Shown: positions 53,639 to 62,020 of the stretch, piece by piece
Layout of the letters: each line of letters starts with the position of its first letter
How positions within the stretch are numbered: position 1 is the stretch's first letter
Assembly (NCBI RefSeq): GCF_004124325.1
Contig: NZ_QBDT01000001.1
Span: forward strand, 1,550,001 to 1,614,000
Length of the DNA: 64,000 nucleotides
From: Streptomyces sp. L2
GTDB lineage: Bacteria > Actinomycetota > Actinomycetes > Streptomycetales > Streptomycetaceae
Direction of reading: 5' to 3'
Made by a program: the position numbers and the translations under genes
The notes under the pieces: model-generated
Seen by the model: the letters and a program-made list of their open reading frames with translations, nothing else
What the model was told of the DNA's origin: nothing
Databases searched by the model: none

Positions 53639-55431
53639 TCCTGTTCGACCCAGACCACCTTGCCCTCGGGGATGCGGCACGAACCCCAGCGCCGGCACAG
53701 CATGTTGATCAGCTGCAGGCCCCGGCCGCCCTCGTCGGACTCGGTGGCGTGCTGGATCTGCGGCAGGTCCGGGCCGCGGTCGGAGACCTCCAGCATCAGC
53801 CGGTCGTGCCGCAGCATGCGCAGTTCGCCGGGGGCGCCGCCGTGCCGCAGCGCGTTGCCGATGAGCTCGCTGACGACCAGCTCGCTGACGTCCGCCAGTT
53901 CCTCCAGCTCCCAGTGGCGGAGCTGTTCGGTGACCAGGCGGCGGGCGGTGCCGGCGGCGGTGCCGTCCGGGGGCAGCCGCCAGACCCGCATGTCGCCGCC
54001 GAGCGGCTCGGGCCGGCCCGCGGCGACCAGCAGCACGGACTCGTCGTAGCGGTTGCCGGTGTTCGGCACGGTCCGGGTCAGCCGGCAGCCGTCCAGGTCC
54101 TCGCCGGAGAGCCCGGCGGCGGCGGCCCGCAGCCCCTCCAGCTGCTCGTCGATGTCCTCTCCGCTGCGGCGGGTCTTCACCAGCCCGTCGCTGTAGAGGA
54201 CGAGCCGTCCGCGGGCCGGGACGGTCAGGCAGGCCGCGTCGTACGGGATGACGCCGGCGCCGAGCGGGGCCCCGGCCGGCACCGGCGCGTACTGTGCGCT
54301 GCCGGGCTCCGGGACCAGCAGGGGCGGCGGATGGCCGGCGCTGGCCAGGGTGTAGGTGGCGGTCGCCGGGTCGTAGACGGCGCACAGACAGGTGGCGACC
54401 TGGTCGTCCTCCAGGTCGCGGGCGGCCAGGTCGAGGCGGGCCAGCACCCGCTCGGGCGCGATGTCGAGGCTGAGCAGCGCACGGGCCACGGTCCGCAGGC
54501 GCCCCATGGTCGCGGCGGCGGGCAGCCCGTGCCCCATCACGTCGCCGACCACGAGCGCGGTGCGCCCGCCGGGCAGCGCGACCACGTCGAACCAGTCGCC
54601 GCCGACGCCGTGCGGGTCGTCGGCCGGGGCGTAGCAGCCGGTGACGTGCAGGCCGGCGGTGCTGGGGATGGCGCGGGGCAGCAGGGTGCGCTGCAACGAC
54701 ACGACGTGTTCGCGCTCGCGGCCGTAGAGGCGGGCGTTGTCCACGGAGACGGCGGCCTTGGAGGCGAGCTGGGTGGCGAGTTCCACGTCGGCACGGCCGA
54801 AGGGCGGGCTGGCGCCGCAGCGCAGGAAGTCGGCGATGCCGAGCAGCACCCCGCGGGCGACCAGCGGGACGGCGAGGTAGCTGTGCACGCCGGCCTTGCG
54901 CATCTGCTCGGCCGCGCTGGACGTCGGGGCGACCCGCTCGAAGTCCGGCCGCCGCATACGGTTCACGACGGCCGCCCTGCGCTCGCTCACGCAGACGCTG
55001 TAGACCAGCTTGTTGTGCTCGAAGGTGGAGGGCTCGCCCACCGGATCGGGTTCCAGGTCGCACAGCTCGGCGACGCACGACACGGCCATCGCGCGCATGG
55101 CCGGCGCGGTGCCGGCGGTGCCGTGCGCCCCGTCCTCGCCGAGCAGCACCGACTCCAGCAGGTCGACGGCGGCCGCGTCGGCCAGCCAGGGCACGCAGAA
55201 GTCGGTGACCTCCTGCGCGGTGCGGCGCAGGTCCAGCGTGGTGCCGATGCTGGTGGACGCCTCGTTCAGCCAGGCCAGCCGGGCGCGGGCGGTCCGCCGG
55301 GGGACGACCGGGGACACCACGCCGCGCAGCCGCCGGGGCAGGGTGCCCAGCACACGCCGGTCCATGGCACTCCGCAGCCGGTGGGACACCCCGCCGAGCG
55401 GCGCCACCGGCCCGCGCTCCTCAGCGCTCAA
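53611..55431 (-). CDS. GAF-SpoIIE phosphatase-HATPase regulator (RsbU-like)
   Basis: 606 residues in three parts. A GAF-like sensor occupies about residues 50-230. The PP2C/SpoIIE phosphatase (about 245-455) has GGDWFDVVALPGGRTALVVGDVMGHG, with its metal-binding Asp residues, and YSDGLVKTR. The C-terminal RsbW-like HATPase (about 485-600) has VSELIGNALRHG and GRGLQLINML. Such proteins dephosphorylate anti-sigma-factor antagonists and are abundant in Streptomyces. No partner STAS protein is adjacent. The start is uncertain: TTG 55431 has AAGGA upstream, while GTG 55389 or a later ATG are alternatives. Confidence 0.88.
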   Translation of the reverse strand: MSAEERGPVAPLGGVSHRLRSAMDRRVLGTLPRRLRGVVSPVVPRRTARARLAWLNEASTSIGTTLDLRRTAQEVTDFCVPWLADAAAVDLLESVLLGEDGAHGTAGTAPAMRAMAVSCVAELCDLEPDPVGEPSTFEHNKLVYSVCVSERRAAVVNRMRRPDFERVAPTSSAAEQMRKAGVHSYLAVPLVARGVLLGIADFLRCGASPPFGRADVELATQLASKAAVSVDNARLYGREREHVVSLQRTLLPRAIPSTAGLHVTGCYAPADDPHGVGGDWFDVVALPGGRTALVVGDVMGHGLPAAATMGRLRTVARALLSLDIAPERVLARLDLAARDLEDDQVATCLCAVYDPATATYTLASAGHPPPLLVPEPGSAQYAPVPAGAPLGAGVIPYDAACLTVPARGRLVLYSDGLVKTRRSGEDIDEQLEGLRAAAAGLSGEDLDGCRLTRTVPNTGNRYDESVLLVAAGRPEPLGGDMRVWRLPPDGTAAGTARRLVTEQLRHWELEELADVSELVVSELIGNALRHGGAPGELRMLRHDRLMLEVSDRGPDLPQIQHATESDEGGRGLQLINMLCRRWGSCRIPEGKVVWVEQDLPNGRGAT

Positions 55432-55779
55432 GCCCGTGTCCTTCCCACCTCGTCCTCCCCTCCTGGCCTCGACAGCACCCAGTGTGGCGTGCCGGAGGCC
55501 CACCCGCACGCCCGCGACGGGGTATCGGGGGCCGGGCTCGGCGGGACGGGGGCGCGGTGCGGCTGCGGCACGCCGGGGGCGCGCGGGGCGCGCGGGCGCG
55601 GGCTCAGGGACGCAGCGGGCCCAGGGTGCTGCGGGCCGGGGCTCGGGGCCGCTGCGGTCAGCGGTGGCGCGCGCGATAGCACGGTACGGCGGGCCCGCAC
55701 CCGGGCGCGTTCGGCGCCGGGCTGGTTCTGGGCGGTCGGCAGGGGTGCCGTCGGTCCGGGCGCGCGCGGTGTCGTGGGG
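55432..55779. other. Intergenic region with no gene seen
   Basis: A 348-base gap between two minus-strand genes. It is extremely GC-rich with scattered GCGCGG/CGCGCG runs. No convincing promoter box, terminator or small frame was found. The promoter of the SpoIIE-type gene should lie at its left part, near 55432-55520. Confidence 0.4.
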
Positions 55780-56478
55780 TCAGCGGTGGAGGAGGCCGGG
55801 GGCGCCTGGGGCGGTGGTGGTCTGCAGGAGGCCGGTGGTGGAGGGGTGGGCGCGGAGGAGGTCGGTGACGGCCGAGGCGGCGAGGTCGTGCCAGGTCGGG
55901 AGGCGGCGGAGCATGGCGTGGTCGCCGCCGCCGATCAGCACCATCCCGGCGCGGGCCCCGGCCGCGCGGGCCCGCCGTACGAAGTGGGCGGCGTCGGCGG
56001 AGCTGGTGACCCGGTCGGCGTCGCCGTGGAACACGAGCAGCCGCCGGCCGTCCAGCTGCGCGGCCGGTTCGCCGGGCGGCAGCCAGGGGGCGAGGGCCAG
56101 CACCCCGCGCACGGCCGGGTGCCCGGCCACGGCGACCGCGGCCCGGCCGCCCATCGAGTGCCCCACCAGGACGACGGGCACCGGACCGTAGCGGGCGTCC
56201 AGCTCGTCCAGGGCGCGCCGGACGTCGTCGGCGGCGGCGCCGTCGTTCCAGCCGCGGTGCCGGTAGCGGACCTCGCCCAGCAGGACGTGGTGCAACGGCA
56301 GCCCGGTGGCCACCGCGCGCAGCACGGGCCGCATCCGCAGCGCGGCCAGATGCCAGGGCCGGCAGACGGTGTCGTCCTGCGGCCTGCCCCCGTGCAGGGT
56401 GAGAACGGCGGCTCCGGGCCGTTCCGGCGCGTGCCGTACGACCAGTGCCGTCCCGCTGACCGATGTCCGCGTCGTCAT
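55780..56478 (-). CDS. Alpha/beta hydrolase (dienelactone-hydrolase-like)
   Basis: 232 residues with VLTLHGGRPQDD (oxyanion strand), nucleophile elbow VLVGHSMGGRAAVA near residue 105, FHGDADRVTS carrying the Asp, and GGGDHAMLRR carrying the His. The substrate is unknown. It is probably a stand-alone esterase or peptidase-like hydrolase. It lies between the SpoIIE-type gene and the photolyase on the same strand, with gaps over 100 bases on both sides, so it is probably a single transcription unit. Confidence 0.9.
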   Translation of the reverse strand: MTTRTSVSGTALVVRHAPERPGAAVLTLHGGRPQDDTVCRPWHLAALRMRPVLRAVATGLPLHHVLLGEVRYRHRGWNDGAAADDVRRALDELDARYGPVPVVLVGHSMGGRAAVAVAGHPAVRGVLALAPWLPPGEPAAQLDGRRLLVFHGDADRVTSSADAAHFVRRARAAGARAGMVLIGGGDHAMLRRLPTWHDLAASAVTDLLRAHPSTTGLLQTTTAPGAPGLLHR

Positions 56479-56597
56479 CCGCCCCGCTCCCCGCTGCTCC
56501 GACCGTCCGCCGCCGTGGGGAATCCGTAGCCGCGCGTCGCCCGGCTTGGCCGGTCCCCCTCCGGTCGTACCGGGGGGCCGTTACCGCGCGCGGTCGC

Positions 56598-57974
56598 TCA
56601 TCCCGCCCGGCCGCGCGCCCGGCGGAAGCGGTCCAGCCCCTCCGCCAGGTCCACGACCGGCTCAGGGTAATCCAGGGCGGCCCGCGCCGGACCGGTCAGT
56701 TTCCAGGGTTCGTGCACGGCCCTGCCGTCCACGCCGTCGAGTTCGGGCACCCAGCGGCGCACGTACCGGCCCTCGGGGTCGTACCGCTTGCCCTGGGTGA
56801 CGGGGTTGAGGACCCGGTTGGGGCGGGTGTCGGTGCCGGTGCCGGCCACCCACTGCCAGTTGAGCTGGTTGTTGGCCACATCCCCGTCGACCAGCCAGTG
56901 CAGGAAGTGCGCGGCGCCGATCCGCCAGTCGACGTAGAGGGTCTTGGCGAGGAAGCTCGCGGTGAGCAGCCGGGCCCGGTTGTGCATCCAACCCTCGTGG
57001 CGCAGCTGCCGCATCGCCGCGTCGATCACCGGGTATCCGGTACGGCCCTCCCGCCATGCCTCGATGTCGGCCCCGGCGGTGCGTTCCGTGCGCCAGTGGT
57101 CGTGCCGGGTGCGGTAGTCGGCGTGGGCGGAGGCGGGACGGGCGGCGAGGACCTGGCGGTGGAAGTCCCGCCAGGCGAGCTGCCGTTCGAAGGCCGCCGC
57201 GCCCGGCCCGCCGTGGCTCCTGGCGCGGTGCACCAGCTCCACCGGGGACAGGGTGCCGAAGTGCAGGTGCGCGGAGAGCCGGGAGGTGGTGTCGCCGGCC
57301 ATGTCGTCGCGCGTGTCGTCGTAGGCGTCCAGGCCACGCCGCCAGTACCCGGTCACCCGCTTGCGCCCCTCGCGCTCGCCGCCGGCCGGCAGCGCGGGCG
57401 AGACGCCGGTGACATCGGCGCGGCCGGGCAGTTCTTCTCCCGGCACGTCCCCGGGCACGGGCACCCGGCGGGGTGCGGCGACGGCCGCTCGCAGCGGCTG
57501 CCGCACCCACTTGCGGTGGTACGGCGTGAAGACCGCGAAGTGGTCGGAGCCGGCCGGGGTCACCTCGCCCGGGGGCACGGCCACGGTGACGGCGTCGTAC
57601 ACGTGCAGGCGACGGCCGTCCGCCTCCAGCGCGCGGCGCAGCCGGTCCTCGCGGCGGGCGGCGAAGCGGCTGTGCCCGGCGCTCACGTGCACCTCCCCGG
57701 CGCCGGCCTCCGCCGCCACCCGGCAGACCTCCTCGACCGTGTCGCCCGTGCGCACGACGAGCCGGCCGCCGCGTTCGCGCAGCGAGGCGTCGAGGTCGGT
57801 GAGGCAGTCGGCGAGGAACGCGCTCCGGTTGGGCGCCGCGAAGCCGGCCCCCGCCACGGCGGGGTCCCGGACGAACAGCGGGACGACCGCGTCGGCGCGG
57901 GCCAGGGCGGCGCGCAGCGGCGGATGGTCGTGCAGCCGCAGGTCGGAGGTGAACAGGACGACGGAGACGGTCAT
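56598..57974 (-). CDS. phr: Deoxyribodipyrimidine photolyase
   Basis: 458 residues. The N-terminal alpha/beta antenna domain begins SVVLFTSDLRLHDHPPL. The C-terminal FAD domain shows GDTTSRLSAHLHFGTLSP, ERQLAWRDFHRQVL, TGYPVIDAAMRQLRHEGWMH and the Trp/Asn-rich NNQLNWQWVAGTGTDTRPNR. This is the class I CPD photolyase pattern, repairing UV dimers with blue light. It is divergent from the SigK-like sigma factor, so light or oxidative control through that sigma factor is possible, but no matching promoter was found on its side. ATG 57974 fits the family start. Confidence 0.94.
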   Translation of the reverse strand: MTVSVVLFTSDLRLHDHPPLRAALARADAVVPLFVRDPAVAGAGFAAPNRSAFLADCLTDLDASLRERGGRLVVRTGDTVEEVCRVAAEAGAGEVHVSAGHSRFAARREDRLRRALEADGRRLHVYDAVTVAVPPGEVTPAGSDHFAVFTPYHRKWVRQPLRAAVAAPRRVPVPGDVPGEELPGRADVTGVSPALPAGGEREGRKRVTGYWRRGLDAYDDTRDDMAGDTTSRLSAHLHFGTLSPVELVHRARSHGGPGAAAFERQLAWRDFHRQVLAARPASAHADYRTRHDHWRTERTAGADIEAWREGRTGYPVIDAAMRQLRHEGWMHNRARLLTASFLAKTLYVDWRIGAAHFLHWLVDGDVANNQLNWQWVAGTGTDTRPNRVLNPVTQGKRYDPEGRYVRRWVPELDGVDGRAVHEPWKLTGPARAALDYPEPVVDLAEGLDRFRRARGRAG

Positions 57975-58073
57975 GGCCCCACCTTCTCGCCCCTGCCCCG
58001 CGGAACCCGGCATTGTCCGGCCGTCCGGGCCGTCCGGCCGTATCCGGGGATCCTCGGTGGGTCGCGGATGCGG

Positions 58074-58103
58074 CCAATCCGGGCGGGCGGCAGCCTCGGA
58101 TTA
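58074..58103 (+). promoter_or_regulatory. ECF-type promoter upstream of sigK
   Basis: CCAATCC (58074-58080), 16 bases, then CGGATTA (58097-58103). The same two blocks with the same spacing precede the molybdopterin oxidoreductase at 60041. Transcription would begin near 58110, leaving a leader of about 150 bases that carries the decamer array. The likeness to reported mycobacterial SigK promoters (CCATCC/CGAAT-type) supports autoregulation. Confidence 0.7.
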
Positions 58104-58150
58104 CCCGTGCGATCCATGTATGCATGCCTTTCCCACGTCCCGTGTCGTTC

Positions 58151-58250
58151 CCGTGTCGGTCCCGCGTCGGTCCTCGTAGCTCCACGTCGGGCCGTGTCGG
58201 TCCGCGTCGGGCCGTGTCGGGCCGTGTCGGGCCGTGTCGGTCCGCGTCCC
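58151..58250 (+). repeat. Ten imperfect decamer repeats in the sigK leader
   Basis: Aligned on a 10-base period, the units read CCGTGTCGGT, CCCGCGTCGG, then variants and GCCGTGTCGG four times with two TCCGCGTC-type units. The array ends directly before the GGAGGAG ribosome site. A 10-bp period places each unit on the same face of the helix. It lies in the untranslated leader downstream of the predicted promoter. Confidence 0.85.
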
Positions 58251-58261
58251 GGAGGAGTCCC

Positions 58262-58846
58262 GTGAAAGAAGTCGTCCACATCGGCAGAAACCCCGCCGCG
58301 GGGCCCGATCTGGAGGAGTTGATCGGCGATGTCGCCCGGGGCGACCGCAAGGCGTTCGCGGCCGTGTACGACGCGGTCGCCGCACCGGTCCACGGCGTGG
58401 TGCGCGCGGTGCTGCGGGACCGGGCGCAGTCGGAGGAGGTGACACAGGAGGTGCTGGTGGAGGTGTGGCGCACGGCCGCCAACTACCGGCCCGACCGGGG
58501 CAGCGCGATCAACTGGATCCTCACCCTCTCCCACCGGCGCGCGGTGGACCGGGTCCGCTCGGTGGAGGCGTCGGCGGCCCGCGAGGAGAAGGCGGCCCTG
58601 CTGGACCGAGTGCCCGAGTACGACGAGGTCACGGAGGAGGTGGAGACCCGGCTGGAGCGGGAGCAGGTACGGCGCTGCCTGCGCACGCTGACCGAGTTGC
58701 AGCGGCAGGCGGTGACCCTCGCCTACTACCGGGGCCTGACCTACCGTGAGGTGGCCGAGCTGCTGGCGCTGCCGCTGGGCACGGTGAAGACACGGCTGCG
58801 CGACGGGCTGATCCGGCTGCGCGACTGCCTGGGGGTGACCGCGTGA
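58262..58846 (+). CDS. sigK: SigK-like ECF RNA polymerase sigma factor
   Basis: 194 residues. Region 2 (about 15-85) has FAAVYDAVAAPVHGVV and QSEEVTQEVLVEVWRTA. Region 4 (about 125-185) has LTELQRQAVTLAYYRGLTYR then LALPLGTVKTRLRDGLIRL. The pairing with an overlapping RskA-like anti-sigma gene and with downstream fasciclin and molybdopterin-oxidoreductase genes matches the actinobacterial SigK module, in which SigK drives the Mpt70/Mpt83 fasciclin antigens in mycobacteria. GTG 58262 has GGAGGAG upstream. Confidence 0.9.
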   Translation: MKEVVHIGRNPAAGPDLEELIGDVARGDRKAFAAVYDAVAAPVHGVVRAVLRDRAQSEEVTQEVLVEVWRTAANYRPDRGSAINWILTLSHRRAVDRVRSVEASAAREEKAALLDRVPEYDEVTEEVETRLEREQVRRCLRTLTELQRQAVTLAYYRGLTYREVAELLALPLGTVKTRLRDGLIRLRDCLGVTA

Positions 58847-59592
58847 CCGCCGCCGACCTGCACACCCTGACCGGCGCCTACGCGCTGCACGCGCTGAGCG
58901 CGGAGGAACGCTCGGCGTTCGAACGGCACATGGCGTCCTGCGAGGCGTGCGCGACCGAGGTGCGGGAGCTGTCGGCGACCGCCGGCCGGCTCGGCCTCGC
59001 CGCGGCCGTCCCGCCCCGCACCGGCCTGCGGGAGGACGTGCTGCGCCGGATCGAGTCGGTACGGCAGGAGCCGCCGCGCCACACCGGCGCGCGGGCCCCG
59101 GCCGCCGTCCGGCGCGGAACCCGGCTGACCCGGTGGGCCCTGGCCGCGTGTCTGGCCGCCGCGGCGGGGCTCGGCGGCGCGACGGTGTGGCAGCACGAGC
59201 AGGCCGACCAGGCCCGCCAGCGGGCCGCGCGGGCCGAGCACCGCTCGGACGAGATCGCCGCCGTGCTGGCCGCGCCGGACGCGCACACCACTACGGCGCG
59301 GCTGGCCGGCGGGGGCACCGCCACGGTGGTGGTGTCCCGCGACCGGGACCGCGCGGTCTTCGTCGACGCCGGGCTGGCGACTCCGCCGCAGGGCAAGGTG
59401 TACGAACTGTGGTTCGACGACCACGGCACGATGCGGCCGGCCGGCCTGCTGAGCCCGGGCCGGGCCACCCAGGCGGTGCTGATGAGCGGCGCGGTGAACG
59501 GGGCACGGGGGGTGGGCGTCACGGTGGAACCGGCGGGGGGTTCCTCGCGGCCGACGTCGACGCCGGTCGCGGCGATGCGGTTCGCGGCGTGA
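58843..59592 (+). CDS. rskA: RskA-like zinc-type anti-sigma factor
   Basis: 249 residues. The N-terminal ZAS domain binds the sigma factor, with HxxxCxxC as His29-Cys33-Cys36 in ERHMASCEACATEV. One membrane span lies near residues 93-115 (RWALAACLAAAAGLGG). The extracytoplasmic RskA domain contains QGKVYELWFDD and ends AAMRFAA. It holds SigK inactive at the membrane until proteolysis releases it. It overlaps sigK by GTGA, ensuring balanced synthesis. Confidence 0.93.
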   Translation: MTAADLHTLTGAYALHALSAEERSAFERHMASCEACATEVRELSATAGRLGLAAAVPPRTGLREDVLRRIESVRQEPPRHTGARAPAAVRRGTRLTRWALAACLAAAAGLGGATVWQHEQADQARQRAARAEHRSDEIAAVLAAPDAHTTTARLAGGGTATVVVSRDRDRAVFVDAGLATPPQGKVYELWFDDHGTMRPAGLLSPGRATQAVLMSGAVNGARGVGVTVEPAGGSSRPTSTPVAAMRFAA

Positions 59593-60040
59593 GCCGCGGG
59601 GGCCGACTCCCTGGGGCCGGTGGCCCGGTGCCCGAGCGAGCCGATGGTGCGGCTCGGGCGCCGGGGCGGCTCACGCCCGGCGCTGTGGTTGGTCGCGCAG
59701 TTCCCCGCGCCCCTGACGAGGCACTGCCCCCAGGGCGCCATATCCGCCTGACCCGACGTTGTGGTTGGTCGCGCAGTTCCCCGCGCCCCTGGCGGGGCGC
59801 TGGCGCCTGTCTGCCTGCTCCAGGCCGCCCCGGTGCGGCTGGTGGCTCGGTCGGGTGGCCCTCGCTTGTCCGTCTCTTCGCTGGAGGGGGTGAGTGTGGT
59901 GACGAACAGTCAGGAGCTGGCGCGCAGCGCCGACTCCCGGGCAGATCAGCTCCAGCTTGGGGATATACCCGCAGGTGATCCGTAGCCGGGCGGGCCGCGG
60001 ATTGGTGCGAAACGGAAGGTGAATCCGATCCGGTGACCGA
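59593..60040 (+). repeat. Intergenic region with two copies of the dispersed element on a 76-bp period
   Basis: GCGCAGTTCCCCGCGCCCCT occurs at 59695-59714 and 59771-59790, each preceded by GTGGTTGGTC, so a 76-base unit is duplicated. The rest of the 448-base gap shows no solid gene. A 28-codon frame at 59899-59985 behind a GGAGGGGG sequence is too weak to call. The promoter of the following oxidoreductase lies at the right end (60041-60070). Confidence 0.75.
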
Positions 60041-60070
60041 CCAATCCGGCACCCGGCCGGAGCCGGATTA
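60041..60070 (+). promoter_or_regulatory. ECF-type promoter giving a probable leaderless transcript
   Basis: CCAATCC (60041-60047), 16 bases, CGGATTA (60064-60070), identical in both boxes and spacing to the sigK promoter at 58074. The GTG start of the oxidoreductase is at 60076, about where transcription should begin. This explains the absence of a well-placed ribosome site. Confidence 0.72.
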
Positions 60071-60075
60071 CCGGC

Positions 60076-61881
60076 GTGAGGACGAAGAAGCGCAACCCCG
60101 CCGGCGTCGCCCGCCATGTGCTGGCCGCGATCAGCGGTCTGCTCGCCGGGTACGCCGCCCTGGCCGTCGCGGAGCTGGTCTCCATGGCGGTCCGGCCGCA
60201 GGCGTCGCCGGTCGTCGCCGTCGGGTCGGCGGCCATCGACCGCACGCCCGCGTCGCTGAAGGACTGGGCGATCCGGCACTTCGGCACGAACGACAAACTC
60301 GTCCTGCAGCTCGGCATCGTGGTCGTGCTCGGCGTCATCGCGCTCGCCCTGGGCATCGTCGCGCTGCACCGGCGTACGGCCGGTTCGGCGGGCGTGCTGG
60401 TCTCCGGGGCTGTGGGCGCGTGGGCCGCGCTGACCCGCCCGGACTCGACCGGCGCCGCCGACGCCCTGCCGTCCCTGGTGGGGGCGTGCGCGGGCGCGCT
60501 CGCCCTGTACGCGGTGGCGGGCCGGCTACGGAGCCGCCCGGCGAACGCCGCACCCGATACCGCACCGGCACCCGTACGGGAGAACCCCACACCCGACACC
60601 ACACCGGCACCCGCACGCGAGAACCCCACACCCGACACCACAGCGGCAGCGGCACCGGTGCCGGAGGACTCCGCGACCGGTGCCACACCCGGTGCCGTAC
60701 ACAAGGACGCCGCGCCGGACTCCCGGCCGGGAGGGGACCCCAGGTCGCTCACGGAGAGCCTTGGCGTCGGTGGCCCGGCGAGGGAACCCGGCTGGGACCG
60801 GCGTGGTTTCATCGGCGTGGCGTTGGCCGTGGCGGCCGCCTCCACCGGCGCCGGGCTGGCCGGCCGGACGCTGAACGCGCGGCGCGGCAGCGGTGCCGCC
60901 GCCTCCCGGAACCAGATCGTGCTGCCGGCCCCCGCGTCGCCCGCGCGCCCCGTCCCGAAGGGCGCCCGGCTGAACATCCCCGGCATCAGCCCCTTCACCA
61001 CCCCGAACAAGGACTTCTACCGGGTGGACACCGCCCTGGTCGTGCCGAAGGTCGACACCACGACCTGGCGGCTGCGGATCCACGGCAAGGGCGTCGCCCG
61101 CGAGCGCACCTACACCTTCGAGGACCTGCTCGGCCGGGACCTGGTCCAGCGGGACATCACGCTGACCTGCGTCTCGAACGAGGTCGGCGGCCCGTACGTC
61201 GGCAACGCCCGCTGGATCGGCGTCCGCCTGGCCGACCTGCTCAAGGAGTGCGGGGTGCGCCCGCCCTCGCGTGGCGGCGCGGCCGACCAGCTCGTCGCGC
61301 GCTCGGTGGACGGCATGACGCTCGGCACGCCCGTCCAAGACGTCATGGACGGCCGGGACGCCCTGCTCGCCCTCGGTATGAACGGCGAACCGCTGCCGTT
61401 CGCGCACGGCTTCCCCGTGCGGATGGTCGTGCCCGGCCTGTACGGCTTCGTCTCCGCCTGCAAGTGGCTCCAGGAGATCGAGCTGACCACCTTCGACGCC
61501 TACGACCCCTACTGGGTCCAGCGGGGCTGGGCGAAGAGGGCCCCGGTCAAGACGGAGTCGCGGATCGACACCCCCAAGCCGTTCGCCCGCCCGAAGGCCG
61601 GCACGGTCATGGTGGCCGGCGTCGCCTGGGCCCAGCACCGCGGTATCGGGAAGGTCGAGGTCCGCGTCGACGACGGCCCCTGGCACACCGCCCGCCTCGC
61701 CGCGCAGGACACCACCGACACCTGGCGGCAGTGGTCCTGGCCCTGGCCGGCGACCCCCGGGACCCACACCCTCACCGTCCGTGCCACCGACAGCACGGGC
61801 GCGACCCAGACCCCGCGGCGCACGGGGACCATCCCGGACGGCGCCTCCGGATGGCACTCGGTGGTGGTCACCGTCGACTGA
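60076..61881 (+). CDS. Membrane-anchored molybdopterin-dependent oxidoreductase (sulfite-oxidase family)
   Basis: 601 residues. Four N-terminal membrane spans (about residues 12-36, 72-95, 98-118 and 128-148) are followed by a Pro/Thr-rich linker (about 155-235) with repeated NPTPDTTPAPARE-like units. A possible fifth span (GFIGVALAVAAASTGAGLAG) comes next. The molybdopterin domain contains RLNIPGISPFTTPNKDFYRV and LTCVSNEVGGPYVGNARWIG, with the molybdenum-ligand Cys in TCVSN. A C-terminal Mo-Co dimerisation domain completes it. The substrate is unknown. The SigK-type promoter and the neighbouring fasciclin gene place it in the SigK module. GTG 60076 is the only well-placed start. Confidence 0.9.
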   Translation: MRTKKRNPAGVARHVLAAISGLLAGYAALAVAELVSMAVRPQASPVVAVGSAAIDRTPASLKDWAIRHFGTNDKLVLQLGIVVVLGVIALALGIVALHRRTAGSAGVLVSGAVGAWAALTRPDSTGAADALPSLVGACAGALALYAVAGRLRSRPANAAPDTAPAPVRENPTPDTTPAPARENPTPDTTAAAAPVPEDSATGATPGAVHKDAAPDSRPGGDPRSLTESLGVGGPAREPGWDRRGFIGVALAVAAASTGAGLAGRTLNARRGSGAAASRNQIVLPAPASPARPVPKGARLNIPGISPFTTPNKDFYRVDTALVVPKVDTTTWRLRIHGKGVARERTYTFEDLLGRDLVQRDITLTCVSNEVGGPYVGNARWIGVRLADLLKECGVRPPSRGGAADQLVARSVDGMTLGTPVQDVMDGRDALLALGMNGEPLPFAHGFPVRMVVPGLYGFVSACKWLQEIELTTFDAYDPYWVQRGWAKRAPVKTESRIDTPKPFARPKAGTVMVAGVAWAQHRGIGKVEVRVDDGPWHTARLAAQDTTDTWRQWSWPWPATPGTHTLTVRATDSTGATQTPRRTGTIPDGASGWHSVVVTVD

Positions 61882-62020
61882 CCGTGTGCAGCAACGGCCC
61901 CGCCGGCACGCCGGGCACCGGGCCCGCGCGCCCCGAAACACAGCCCCCCGCTCCCCCGAACCACTGCCCGACGCACCGCCGTCGGCGTCCGCCGCCGGCA
62001 CCTGTCAACAGGAGAACACG

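Noticed and set aside
57975..58073. A SigK-type promoter for the photolyase on the minus strand
   Set aside because: Only loose matches (TATCCGG and GGATG in plus-strand terms) with wrong spacing were found, unlike the two exact copies for sigK and the oxidoreductase.
59899..59985. 28-codon frame behind a GGAGGGGG sequence
   Set aside because: It is the tail of a longer chance frame, has no recognisable features and lies in a repeat-filled gap; too weak to call.
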